From Alopecurus myosuroides (lineage: Eukaryota > Streptophyta > Magnoliopsida > Poales > Poaceae): a stretch of 64,000 bases of DNA. Under the pieces are notes generated by a model. It ran no database searches. It saw only the letters and a list, made by a program, of their open reading frames with translations, and was not told the DNA's origin. The stretch lies in NCBI GenBank assembly GCA_028641055.1, contig CM054057.1, forward strand, positions 578,054,610 through 578,118,609, given 5' to 3'. The stretch's first letter is position 1. The number at the start of each line of letters is the position of its first letter. Shown here in pieces: positions 1 to 11,700 of the stretch. The position numbers and the translations under genes were made by a program.

Positions 1-2625
1 AATCTAGACCTTAAGCCTTGCTATTTAAATCTACTTCAAACACAAGCACCAAGTAACCAGAGGTGCTGTAACCAAAATAACAGTACCAAAATGGTACTGG
101 TTCCATGAAAATTAATCTAGCAAAAAGGCCTAATACATATCTAAAAATCTACTCAAAAACTTAGATAGAAATTAAGCTATGAGCAAGATCTATGCATGGA
201 AAAATAATTCTAAAAATTCTACCACTCAAACCATTCATTCTAACATGTTCATACAACTTGTAAACATCATTACTACACTAGAAAACAACATTACAAGCAA
301 GAACACATCATGTGCACATCACAAAATGAACATATAAACAAGATCTAGGAATTAAAAATTAGGCAGAAAAGTACCAAAACTTGTTCTGTCTCCCTAATTT
401 TTTATATGGCTCCAAAAATTAAATCCTTCTAGGATGTGATAGTACTTAGCAATACAAAGCCTCTCCAATTGGTCCCACTCAAAAATAATGTCCCAAACTC
501 CCCCTAAAAATCCTGGAATAGCTCACAGATGTTTCACCAAAATGGATGGCATTTCCAAATGGTAAATCACCTTGGTTCAAAATAAAATTCTGCTGGTAGG
601 TATTGATAAGGGCTTTCCAAAACAGTTGAGTTTGCTCAAAAATGTTTTGTATTTTTGAATTTCTATTCATTTCCATTTTAAGGGTACTTTCTGGGAAACT
701 AGCTATAAACAAATAACTAAAAGTCAAAACATTATTCTGCCAAAGGGAGGTGGTTGTGATTTTGTATGGCTACATGTAAAAAAATTGGCAAAGCCAAATA
801 AAATCGTTTGCTAACTTTCCTAGGCCAAAAGCTAACAGGTATGTTTCTGCCAGAAAAATTCAATTTTAAAAATTAACAGGGACAAGCCCAGATGGGCCGG
901 ATTCGTCACGCGTGGCCCAGCTAGCGCCTAGGCTAGCCCAGCTGCGCGCGCGCGGGGGCGGGGGACGCGGGAAACGCCCGTTTAAGCGTGGCCGTTGATC
1001 TTGCGATCAACGGCCCGCGTCTTTTCTTCCACCTCTGGCCTAACGCGACAGAACCGGCGTCGAACACCTCATCGGCGTGCACGGGGCGAGCGGGGTGCTC
1101 ACCTAGGGCTGCTGTGGAGCGGCACGTGGTGGCGGTGGGGTCGCGGGGTGCTGGTGGCGCGGTGGCGGCGGTGTTCGTTTCCTCCCCGGCGAGCTCCTCT
1201 CTGTGACGGCGCGGCGGACACGACGGCGATGGCGCGGGCCTCCCTGCAAGCGAAAGAACCGTGGGGGATGTCAGGGAGGTGGCCAGGGTTACGGGAAACT
1301 CGCGCGTGCTAAAATGACGAGCCCTCACTCACGGGATTGTTCGATTGGCTTCGATGGATCTTGCGGTGGCCGGCGGCGAAAATTAGCTCGTGCCGCTCGC
1401 ACACGGCGAGGCACGGCTAGTTCTCTCGTGGGTGGGGGAGTGGATGGTGGTGGAGTGCCGTGGCGAAACGGCAAGCCCTCGGAGGCTTTGTAGGCACGGG
1501 CCCGTGTGGTGTGCTCTCGGGTGGCATGTGCGTGTGCACGTTGGCACGCAGAGGGAAGGGGGGGCCGTTTCCCTCGTGTTCTCTCGAGCCAGGGGCGGTG
1601 CCAAAGTCACTAGTCACCACAGTGGAGCTAGGGTAGAGAGGCATGAGGTTTTTTTGGCTATGCCACTTGCACACCCCCCTCCTACTCGAGCCCTAGTTTC
1701 CCTCCTCTTTTCTTCCTTGCTAAGGCATGTCTCGGGCCAACAAGCACATGGGGTTACAGAGGGATCCAAGGCAATCACATTAGACACCAATTTTATTTAA
1801 AACTATGAAGAATTGGCAGAGAAAAAAATCTCCAAAGTTTGGTTCAAAAACAGTTTTCAGAAAATTCAGAAAAAGACTTAGTGAAATTTTCACTAAGTGT
1901 TGGAAAAACAGAGATTTGAAGCAAAAGTTTGCTTCTGTTTGAAAGGGCAAATGAACTTGGATTTTGAAAATTCAAGTTGGTAATTCTTCTATGTACTTTC
2001 TAGTTTTAGAAAACAACAATTACACAAGAATTTGAGTTGGTTAACCTTCTGAAAACAACTATCCAAAAGGCTATGTTTCTGTTTTCCAAAAATAATTGGT
2101 TTTGCAATATTTTTATACTAGGAAAACAATCATGGATTAGATTGTTTTCCAAGTGCTAAATTTAAACCAGTGGCATTTAGTTGTATTACATAACATGGTC
2201 AACCATAATACAACAAGAAAACAACAAATCAAATATGTTTACCTCCTGAAAACAAGTGTGGAAAACAGCTAGTTCTGTTGTTTTTCTGCTAAATGTTTAA
2301 ATAGGAAACAAATTCCCAAAGCTATTTAAAACCAAACCAAAGTGTTGCATTGGTCAAGGCATGACTAAATAATGCTATCATGAGTGAATCAAGCATTCCC
2401 CAAATTTTGAGAAGAAAAATCTTAGGGTTTCCAGTTGAAAAACATCAGGCAGGAAATAATCAATCATCAGGGAAAATCCTCAAATGAGTGAAAAGTAACA
2501 CACCACTTATATTGCATAGATAAACATGACTACACAAACATGTTGTCCACTTAATTGTCTTACAAAAGTCTTAAGATGCTTGCTAATATACTATTAAACA
2601 AGTGCTTAAAAACAGGGGTGTTACA
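1..2625 (-). repeat. 3' LTR of gypsy element (partial)
   Basis: Aligns base for base, apart from scattered differences, with 11259-13873. It ends in GGGGTGTTACA at 2625, directly beside the polypurine tract. The remaining roughly 2.5 kb of this LTR lies left of the window. Confidence 0.95.
893..1640 (-). promoter_or_regulatory. GC-rich island within the LTR (second copy at 12146-12890)
   Basis: An abrupt GC- and CpG-rich block of about 750 bp interrupts an otherwise AT-rich LTR. It is present at the same place in both LTR copies. Both copies keep short overlapping ORFs on both strands (for example minus 933-1328 and 12178-12579), but these have no recognisable domain and differ by indels, so I do not call them genes. 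Position and composition fit an LTR promoter or transcribed leader of the element. This is inference; no clear TATA box was assigned. Confidence 0.4.
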
Positions 2626-2640
2626 AATCTCCCCCCTTAA
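2626..2640 (-). other. Polypurine tract of gypsy element
   Basis: On the minus strand, a purine run containing AAGGGGGGAGATT immediately precedes the LTR start TGTAACACC. This is the expected plus-strand primer position for an LTR retrotransposon. Confidence 0.85.
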
Positions 2641-2667
2641 AAGAATCTCGTCCCGAGATTAGCGGGT

Positions 2668-3895
2668 CTAGGCTTTAAGAAAATCAGGGAACTCCTTCCT
2701 GATATCATCCTCACGCTCCCAGGTAGCTTCTTCCTCAGAATGATTCGTCCACTGAATCTTAAGGAATTTTATAGCACGCCTCCTGGTAGCGCGCACAATC
2801 TCCTCGAGAACCCGCAGGGGTCTATCACGATAAGTTAAGTCATCATTGATATCAATGGTCCTGAAATCTATGTCTTGATACGAGAGATCCTTCTCAGGTA
2901 CTTGCAGACATTTCCGGAGCAATGACACATGGAAAACATTGTGAAACGCAGATAGCTCCTCAGGTAATTCTAACTGATAAGAAACTTCGCCACGACGTGC
3001 CAAGATCTTAAAAGGGCCAATATACCTGGGTGCCAGCTTTCCCTTGACATGGAAACGCTGCATCCCTTTGAGTGGCGTAACACGAAGGTACACGAAATCT
3101 CCAATGCTGAAAGAGACATCACGACACTTCGTATCAGCATAACTCTTCTGACGAAAATTGAGCTGTCTTTAAACGTTCCCGAATAAGCTGAACCTGCTCT
3201 TCTGCAGCTTTCAAGTGTCCACACCAAAAACCTGACTATCTCCAGTCTCAGTCCAATTTAGAGGTGTGCGGCATTTACGTCCATACAGTGCTTCAAAAGG
3301 GGCCATTTGCAAGCTAGACTGATAACTGTTGTTGTAAGAAAACTCTGCGAAAGGCAGACAGTCTTCCCATTTAACTCCATAGGACAACACACAAGCACGG
3401 AGCATGTCTTCCAGAATTTGGTTCACACGCTCTGTCTGTCCATCAGTCTGTGGGTGATAGGCTGTGCTAAAAGCTAATTTGGTTCCCAAACTCTCGTGCA
3501 ACTTCTTCCAAAATCTGGATGTGAACTGTGTACCTCGATCAGACACAATCCTGCTCGGGACTCCGTGCAGGCTGACAATCCGAGTAAATGTAAAGGTCAG
3601 CAAGTTGATCTCCACGATAGGTGGTCCGGACAGGAATAAAGTGAGCAACTTTCGTGAGCCTGTCCACGACAACCCATATAGAATCATTTCCCCGGCTGGA
3701 CCTAGGAAGTCCTGTGATGAAGTCCATCCCTACTTCATCCCATTTCCAAACAGGTACTTGCAACGGCTGGAGCAAGCCAGCGGGACGCTGGTGCCCAGCT
3801 TTCACTTGCTGGCAGACATGGCACTTGGCTACAAATGAAGCAATATCTCGCTTCATCCCATGCCACCAGAATCTCTCCTTCAGGTCTTGATACAT
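2668..3895 (-). pseudogene. gypsy integrase plus chromodomain (frameshifted)
   Basis: Minus-strand fragments together give the C-terminal part of Pol. At 3539-3895 is the end of the zinc-binding region (C-X2-C in CHVCQQ) and the first catalytic Asp (GMDFITG). At 3211-3687 are the second Asp (VSDRGTQF) and the Glu (QTERVNQ). At 2668-3093 is the integrase tail followed by a chromodomain ending in EEATWEREDD. Integrase inserts element cDNA into chromosomes; chromodomains of this type steer insertion toward chromatin marks. At least three frame changes (near 3590, 3225 and 3110) separate the fragments, so no continuous protein is encoded. The chromodomain supports chromovirus assignment. Confidence 0.9.
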
Positions 3896-3988
3896 CTTGT
3901 TCCTCCAGGATGGATAGAATACATGGTCTCATGAGCTTCGACCATGATGGTCTTGAGATCAGACTCAGAGGGAACACAAATACGGCCT

Positions 3989-4931
3989 TCATACCCCCCC
4001 ATCAGCATCGATAGTAAACCCAGCAACCTTCTCCTTCTCCATGCGGGCCTTAATACCATCAATACTTTTCTGGCCTTTCTGCGCTTCTTTGATTTGGTCA
4101 ACCAGAGTTGGTTTAAGTTCTATGGCGTCCAACATACCATAGCTGACCACTTCAATGCCAAGTTGGTCAAGCTCTTCCACAACTCGGGCTGCCTTACTAG
4201 AATCATAGCATTTAGAGGCCGGCTCTCGACTAAGAGCATCTACAACCACATTTGCCTTCCCAGGGTGATAATGAATACTCAGATCATAATCTTTAATGAG
4301 CTCAATCCAGCGGCGCTGCCTCATGTTGAGCTCACGTTGAGTAAAGATATACTTTAAACTCTTATGATCCGTGTAAATTTCCACTCTTCTTCCCATAAGA
4401 AAGTGTCGCCATGTCTTGAGGGCATGAACAACACAGCAAGCTCTAAGTCATGAGTGGGGTAATTCAACTCGTGGGTCTCAACTGGCGGGATATAAAAGAT
4501 ATCACTTTCCCTTCTTGCATAAGTACGCTTCCAAGACCAAGCTTAGAAGCGTCACAATATACGTCGAAATTCTTGGTGATATCCGGCATAATAAGGATTG
4601 GAGCGGTCACAAGTCGATGCTTCAACTCATTGAAACTCTCTTCACACTTGTCCGTCCATAGGAACTTGCTATCCTTCTTGAGCAACTGGGTGAGGGGTCT
4701 GGCTATACTCGAGAATCCCTGAACAAACTTGCGGTAATATCCTGCCAAACCCAGAAAGGATCTGACTTCAGTCTGGTTGGTTGGAGCAGCACGCTTCTCC
4801 ACAGACTGAACTAGAGTAGGGTCAACAGATATTCCTCCCGCAGATACTACATGTCCAAGAAACCCGACTTCGTCAACCAAATTGACATTACTAAAACTTA
4901 TACAATTGATGCTCACAAGTGTTCCGAGCAC
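3989..4931 (-). pseudogene. gypsy reverse-transcriptase tail and RNase H (frameshifted)
   Basis: The segment 4464-4931 encodes the RT connection region (FLGHVVSAGGI, RSFLGLAGYYRKF) running into RNase H (DVYCDASKLGLGSVL, with its catalytic Asp). The segment 3989-4396 continues with RNase H ([29 protein letters not shown]). A frame break falls near 4400-4460. The order matches PR-RT-RH-INT of Ty3/gypsy elements. Together with the preceding fragment this would form one Pol polyprotein in an intact element. Confidence 0.9.
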
Positions 4932-4985
4932 AATTCTCAGATGTTCTTCGTGTTCTTCCTCACTCCGAGAATATATGAGATGTCG

Positions 4986-6071
4986 TCAATAAAACACCAC
5001 GACAAACTTGTCTAGAAAATCCATGAATACCTTATTCATGAGATTCATGAAATAGGCAGGGGCATTGGTTAGACCAAAGGACATCATGGTGTATTCATAC
5101 AGCCCGTAACGGGTGGTGAAAGCAGTCTTGGGAATGTCAGTGTCACAGACTTTCAATTGGTGATAACCAGTCCGAAGGTCGATCTTCGAGAAGATTACGG
5201 CCCCATTCAGCTGGTCAAACAGGTCTTCAATTTTGGGCAACGGGTATTTGTTCTTCATGGTAACATCATTCAACTTGCGGTAGTCCACACATAAACGAGT
5301 GGTACCGTCCCGTTTTTCCACAAAAATGATCGGAGATCCCCATGGCGATGCACTAGGGCGAATCAAACCTTTTCTCAACATGTCATCCAGCTGGGTCTTC
5401 AACTCATCTAATTCTTTTGGGTTCACCCGATAGGGATTCTGTGCTATGGGTCCAGTTCCGGGCACTAACTCGATCACAAACTCGATATCCCGATCAGGGG
5501 GCATACCGGGTAACTCTTCAGGAAAAACATCCGGGTATTCGCAAACGACCGGGACTTCCTCAAGGTCAGGGTGGGCTATACCAGTGTGGCTGTGAACTTG
5601 CGACGAGGGTCTAGTTGCAGTGTACGCAACTTTCTCCCCATCCTCAGAGATCATTTCAATAGATTTCTTAGTGCAATCAATAACCCCCTTATACTTGGCC
5701 ATCCAGTTCATACCGAGTACCACTTCTATCCCCTTGGATCCTAGCACTATAAGATCAGCATGAAAAGTTTTTCCTTGTATTTCTACTGGTACTTCATTGC
5801 AAATTAGGTTGGCCTTAGTACTATCCCCAGGTATTTGTACTATCATAGGGTTGTGCATACGGGAATGCTTCATACCACTTTTCTCAGCAAACGGTTTAGT
5901 GACAAAAGAATGCGATGCACCAGAATCAAACAGTACTGCGGCTGGCACCGAGTTGACAGACATAAACATACCCATCACCATGTCTGGTGCCTCCTGAGCT
6001 TCTGCAGCAGTGACGTGGTGCAGGTGTCCCTTCATCCTATTCCGCCGTCCAGTGGAAGGACCATGGTTCAT
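4986..6071 (-). pseudogene. gypsy protease and reverse transcriptase, broken at the catalytic DD box
   Basis: This 361-residue minus-strand reading frame holds a retroviral-type aspartic protease ([11 protein letters not shown], residues about 45-55) and the N-terminal half of RT ([39 protein letters not shown]). It ends at FVVVFY-stop, precisely where the catalytic two-aspartate box should lie. The TGA is created by a one-base local displacement. The same frame resumes coherent RT sequence a few codons later (LIYSRSEEE), so two compensating indels flank the box. RT activity must be lost in this copy. Confidence 0.92.
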
Positions 6072-7180
6072 CTTGGTTGCAGTTGGCTGGGCTGTGGCAG
6101 TAGCTTTGGTGGGGCACTCACGAGCAAAGTGACCTTCCTTTCCGCAGGCAAAGCAACCTCCAGAAGGCCTTGGGCTTGGGTTAGGCTTGGGAGCATTGTT
6201 GGAGTTTTTCCCATTTCCACTATTGTTGCCTCCATAGCGGTTTCCATGATTATTCCCAGAATGATTACCATGGTTACCACCATAGCTATTTCCTCCGTAC
6301 CTTGGTGCATAAGGTGCAGAATGGTTGTAGTTGTTGGGCCTTGGTGCATAGTGGTGGTTGGGCGGGGTGCATAAGCAGGCGCCTTGTGGGATGGTGGCCT
6401 CGCATACGGAGTGTTGCGAGTCCTTTGAGCACTAGGTCCTCCATGCACAGTCATTTTCCTCTTGCGGTTATCATCAGCAGATTTTCGCTTGTGCTCCAGT
6501 ACAATAGCGGCATTTGCAAGGGTCTCTAAGTCCTGGAATGGAACCACCACTAGAGCGCACTGGAGCTCATCATCCAGCCCATTTAAGAACCTCTCTCTTT
6601 TCTTCGCATCAGTATTAATATCATCCTGTGCATACCTGGACAGAGTAGTGAAATTCTCCCAGTACTCAGACACATGCATACTTCCCTGCCTCAGCTTCAG
6701 AAATTTCTCACGCATAAGTGCCATCATTCCTTGGGGAATGTGGTACTTGCGGAATCTTGCAGAGAAATCCTCCTAGTTGAACACGTGACCAGCAGCAACA
6801 GTCTCACGTGTAGTCTCCCACCAAGTCCTGGCAGGACCAGCAAGAAAATGGGAGGCAAACAGGACCTTATCATTCTCCTCAACTGAAGCAACCTCCAGTT
6901 TGTTTGCAATGGCGCGGAGCCAGTCGTCAGCATCGAGAGGCTCCACAATCCTAGTGAAGACTGGGGGGTTGGTGTGCTGAAAGTCTCTCAGTCTCGAGCG
7001 AGCACCATTGCCATTACCATTGCCATTGCCATTATTGTTGGCGGCAGCAGCTAGTTGTTGCAGAGCGGTAATGGTAGCTGCACTCTCATCTCGGCTGGCC
7101 TGGCGATCCTCCATCAGCAGGGCCAACAGCGCCTCCACTGTGGGTGGTGGTGGCGGTGGGGGTTCGCGACGAGGTGCCAT
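6068..7180 (-). pseudogene. gypsy gag (capsid and zinc knuckle, frameshifted)
   Basis: The likely start is ATG at 7178-7180, giving MAPRREPPPPPPP. It is directly preceded on the minus strand by CTTCAG, which looks like a splice acceptor, so the gag start may follow a spliced leader. A proline run and an Asn/Gly repeat (NNNGNGNGNGNG) are followed by a retrotransposon capsid region (WLRAIANKLEV, ARTWWETTRE), then after a frame break near 6727-6775 by MREKFLKLRQGSMHVSEYW and ERFLNGLDDEL. A CCHC zinc knuckle ([15 protein letters not shown]) is readable at about 6105-6158 but in another frame, so a second frameshift precedes it. Gag packages the element RNA into virus-like particles. Confidence 0.88.
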
Positions 7181-7551
7181 TCTGAAGTGAAAACATGTGT
7201 AAGTTTTAGAAGTATATCCTTGTTTTTGAAAACCCAGTACCTTTAACATAAGAAAAGGTTACGAGTGATATGTTTCAAAACAAGAGCGGGGCAGTCGCAA
7301 ACACGGATGAATGAACGCAATGTAGTGACAACCATCAAAGAACCAAGCAGAACATTTCATTCATCACAATAACTAAAAGAGTTTTTGACATTACACACAC
7401 AATTACAAGCCATATCTTACAAGGAAGGCTTCATCGAGCTACATGGGGTGCGATTGGTGGGGTCATCGCAAGGCTACTACTAGCAAAACGATCTAGCATA
7501 CTTATCTAGCATCTAGACCAGCATCAAGTGCTAAGGGTGAGGAGGCTGTGA

Positions 7552-8459
7552 CTACACAGAGTCGTCACTGTCCCCAACCTCGAGATACGCTCCTCCGGGT
7601 CCTCTCCTCTCTCGCAAGCAGGTCATCATCATTCTGCTCGCTAGCCTCACTATTATCCATCCCTCCAAGTCGGACGGAACATCCTCTACCGGCCAGGAGC
7701 TCCTCAATCTCCCGGCTGAGCTCTGCGCCTCCTCCTCAAGCTCCTCTATGGCAGAGTCTCTCGCGGCTATGTCATCACGAGCTATGTGAAGCCTAGTGTG
7801 CAGAACTGAGTTAGCCCTCCGAGCCGTCACCCTGCTGGTGAGACGAGCACGGCTCAGACGGGTGGCCCGCAGCTGTCTCTCCAAGGCACGGATCCTCGCG
7901 GTGGCGGCCTCAACTCCTCCCTCAACTGGGACAACTGCTGTGCCAGTGCTCCACTCTCCTCCTGGCTGTCTGAAGTCAGCCTCAGCTCGTCAGTCTCGGC
8001 TATCAGTGTGTGGTTGCCAATGTGCCAAGGTGGTGAGCGAGTCGTATGTCCAACCTGTGCTGAGTGCGGTACAACAGAATCTCCATCTCGTCCAAGTGAG
8101 GACCATTGTGGTAGTGTCTGGCTCAACAGGAAGTGGTTTGCCCTCCTCATGCGCCTCCCAATCAAATCGAACGGGAACGATGAACATGTACTCCCAATGT
8201 GTGCCAGTCGTGCCACTGACTCCTGAATCACCCGCACGGCTGCCTCGGTCCAAGAACGATCAACAGCACGAAAGACGTAGGCCTCCACTATCGGGCTAGC
8301 CAGAGGTGCACGGATAGTGACCTCCGCGTACCAGTCTCCCTCCAGAGGTGCACCGTCAACTAGTCCTCCTCGCAGCTCCGGAAGTGGACGTCCCAACACA
8401 GTAGCCATAGCTACTAGCCTCTCCTCGAAAAGGAAAGTCTCGCCACGTGGACGTCCCAA
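7552..8459 (-). pseudogene. Extra ORF between primer site and gag, unknown function
   Basis: Two overlapping minus-strand frames (7854-8459 and 7552-7884) join through one frameshift near 7880-7925. They give a protein of roughly 290 residues lying upstream of gag in the same orientation. The first part (GRPRGETFLFEERL, GDWYAEVTIRAPL, EAYVFRAVDRSW) is not recognised. The second part is rich in Arg, Glu and Leu (RALERQLRATRLSRARL, DSAIEELEEEAQ) and looks like a coiled coil. The frame is open upstream of the first Met to an AG near 8488, suggesting a spliced first exon. Some grass gypsy elements carry such an additional ORF. I know no assigned function. Confidence 0.6.
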
Positions 8460-8713
8460 TGGGAAAGCCTCGGTGATGACACGTCCATCTACACAAAATT
8501 TTAAGTTATAGTTTAAGTGAGATCACAGTGTGCAAAGTTTTAAGTTTATGCAAAGAACAATCTTAATGCACGTAGAGTTTAACACAGAGAGGTGGTGGGA
8601 TATAGGGAATATTTTTTATAATAGTCATATATCCAATCTTTTGTTTTTATAACTTAGATTTTTGGAGTTACACTAACGTTCCATGCTAACTAAGGTCTCC
8701 TAGAGTCAGGATG

Positions 8714-8725
8714 GCTCTGATACCA
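8714..8725 (-). other. Primer-binding site (tRNA-Met type)
   Basis: On the minus strand TGGTATCAGAGC begins four bases after the 5' LTR end. This matches the 3' end complement of initiator tRNA-Met, the usual primer of many plant LTR retrotransposons. Confidence 0.93.
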
Positions 8726-8729
8726 ACTT

Positions 8730-11700
8730 TGTAGAGGCCCAAACCGTAAGGTTCAGAACCCCTCATATGCATTCATTCACAATCCCAGAATAACCAGTTG
8801 TGAACAACATTACGTTAGTTGGCATACAAAATAATCATCCATTACACGAATTTAGAGTCTTACATAAATGGTCACATGACCAAGTTCTTGATAACTGTCA
8901 CACAGGACAGACATTCAAAATAAACACAGCGGAAGACGACAAGCATAGCGTAGTAGAACCCGAGTCACGCCTCATCCTACAGGCTGCTGACTGGGAGACG
9001 ATCCTAACTCGCAGGGCCATCAGTGTAGAACTCCTCCTCATAGAACTCCTCCTGGGGTGGCTCCTCATAGTCTGATAAGTAGATACCAGGGGCGAAACCA
9101 AATGAGTACATTTGAATGTACTCAACAAGACATCCTTTATAAGCTTACAATTATGCATACTGCTTATTTGGTGGAGTGGGTAGGCCATACATATGGTTCA
9201 GCTACCCATGACAGATAAAAGATTTATCATGGTTGATTCTTCAAGTTTCATTCTTAGTGAAAAATCCTTTAAAATAATGTAGTTTTTCTCTCGTAGATAT
9301 CACATATCTTGGAGGTTTTATAAGGCTTTTTAGAAAAGAAAGTTTTCTTTTCAGAAACTTTTAATAATAGTTTCCTTCTCATCAGTATCTCGCAGATACC
9401 AAGTCATTCCTCCATAGTACCTCTCAGGTACAAGGCCGTCCTTCAAAACCTCTTTTGAAAAGTTGACACAATACTAGCTACATGGCCATTCAACCGTCCA
9501 TATCCGAGGACGCGGCTATCTCGAAATAGTTTTACTCTGTAGAGGTGTACACATTTTCCACTAGATCCAGAATCCGCCATGAAACAACCATGGACTGTCC
9601 TCAACCTATGAGAACATCAGATAACTGATCTGACTATCCACTATGTTACAAGCTAGTACATGACTATCTCTTCAATTGGGGTTCCCCCTCCCCGGCAAGC
9701 CGTGTCACACACCGCCCAGACAGGAGACCAACTGCTGCATCCGGAGGGAAATTAATCCCACACTTTAGATGTCCCGTATGCCCACTCCTAGCGACACTTC
9801 GGTTCGGAGGATCCAATCCTCTATAGCACTTGAGATAGCTCACACACTAACCATAACAAGTTTTTAATCAAGCCCCTACCCATATTGGGGTAAAGTGGCA
9901 GTACGATAATGGTTGTCCAGCGAAGACTTGGTTATGTGTCTTTTGTACATTTCTCAAAAATTTTCCATCATGACATCCTTCCGGTAGACAGGGTCTCACC
10001 CTTCCTCCGGAGTTTTTCTTCCATAAGGTAATTGTTTACAAAAACACATTTTATGTAGTTCATTTAAGAACTCAAATTTTAAGTTGGTGAATGGTATGTA
10101 TATACCATTTAGTGGCTAAGGGCTTGGCAATACCAAGTTGACTATTAATATGATTCCTTCTTCTAATAATATTAATAGTAGTATTCACAACAAAATAGTT
10201 TTGAGAGTATAGTTTTGTGAAAACTTCAGAAGTGAAAAGCATGCATGATAGATAATGATAAGTATTTATACAGCAAGCATTAGGATGGCTTGCCTTGGTA
10301 CAAGTGATGGTCCTGGTCCTGAAAGTAACAGGAGTTGCAATACCCCTCTTCAGCAAATCCTTCCTCCTCGTTTTCTAACGTCGTAAAAAGAAATAAAGGC
10401 ACACTTTCAGAGCCAACCAAGACAAACAATGCTACAAGTGATACATACAGCAAGCAATTAAATGTAACACTCAAGGTATTCAATTTTCCCTTAAGAAAAA
10501 TTGGCATAAAAACTAAAGTGGGAAAATCTTCTTTTTCCTAGTGTTTAGGTGTGGCCAACTCAATGATTTTTAGTTAAGATCCCTATGGACCAGTGGGGTA
10601 AAACCCATGTTACTAGACAGTAGGGTGTCACATAAAACACAATTTGATGTCTAAAAACTTCCCCAATATTCTCTATGGCAAGTACAAATAATAAGCTAAA
10701 TTATGCAAGTGGTGAAAAAGGCTCATGACAACAAGTCAAGCTCATTTTTCCACCATGATACACAAAATACAGTGGGTGTTCCACTAGCATAATGCTCATA
10801 AAGAGGTTAATAACCCTCTGGTCACATTTCTAAAAATGCTCAAAACAAACAAACTAGTCTCAAAAACTCCTACTCATACTAGTAGAAACTTGGGAAAAAT
10901 ACTAGACTAGTTTATACTTCACTTGTTAATTTTAGGCACAAGTGTGCAAACTAACAGAGGTAAAATACTCCTATAATCATTACCAAAATGCTACTGGATC
11001 CTTCAAAACAAAATAATAAGTCTAGCTATTAACCAAGGAAAAACTAGACTAAAAATGCTACACATGTGAGGGAATTAAATCTAGGCACCCAAATGTTACT
11101 CAAACAATTTCTCATACTTAAGGGAAAGTTATCAGAGGTGAAAACACAAGGATAACAATGCCACAAGGACATTTCATCCTCTGTTTTCAACTACAAAGAA
11201 TCATACTTTTCCCTAGTGGAAAACAAGACAAAAAGCATGCATGAATAATCTAGTATGAAATCTAGACCTTAAGCCTTGCTATTTAAATCTACTTCAAACA
11301 CAAGCACCAAGTAACCAGAGGTGCTGTAACCAAAATAACAGTACAAAAATGGTACTGGTTCCATGAAAATTAATCTAGCAAAAAGGCCTAATACATATCT
11401 AAAAATCTACTCAAAAACTTAGATAAATTAAGCTATGAGCAAGATTATGCATGGAAAAATAATTCTAAAAATTCTACCACTCAAACCATTCATTCTAACA
11501 TGTTCATACAACTTGTAAACATCATTACTACACTAGAAAACAACATTACAAGCAAGAACACATCATGTGCACATCACAAAATGAACATATAAAACAAGAT
11601 CTAGGAATTAAAAATTAGGCAGAAAAGTACCAAAACTTGTTCTGTCTCCCTAATTTTTTCTATGGATCCAAAAATTAAATCCTTCTAGGATGTGATATTC

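Noticed and set aside
933..1610. Overlapping ORFs of 70-140 residues in the LTR GC-rich block (and 12178-12860)
   Set aside because: High GC content depletes stop codons. Frames shift between the two LTR copies, and no domain is recognised.
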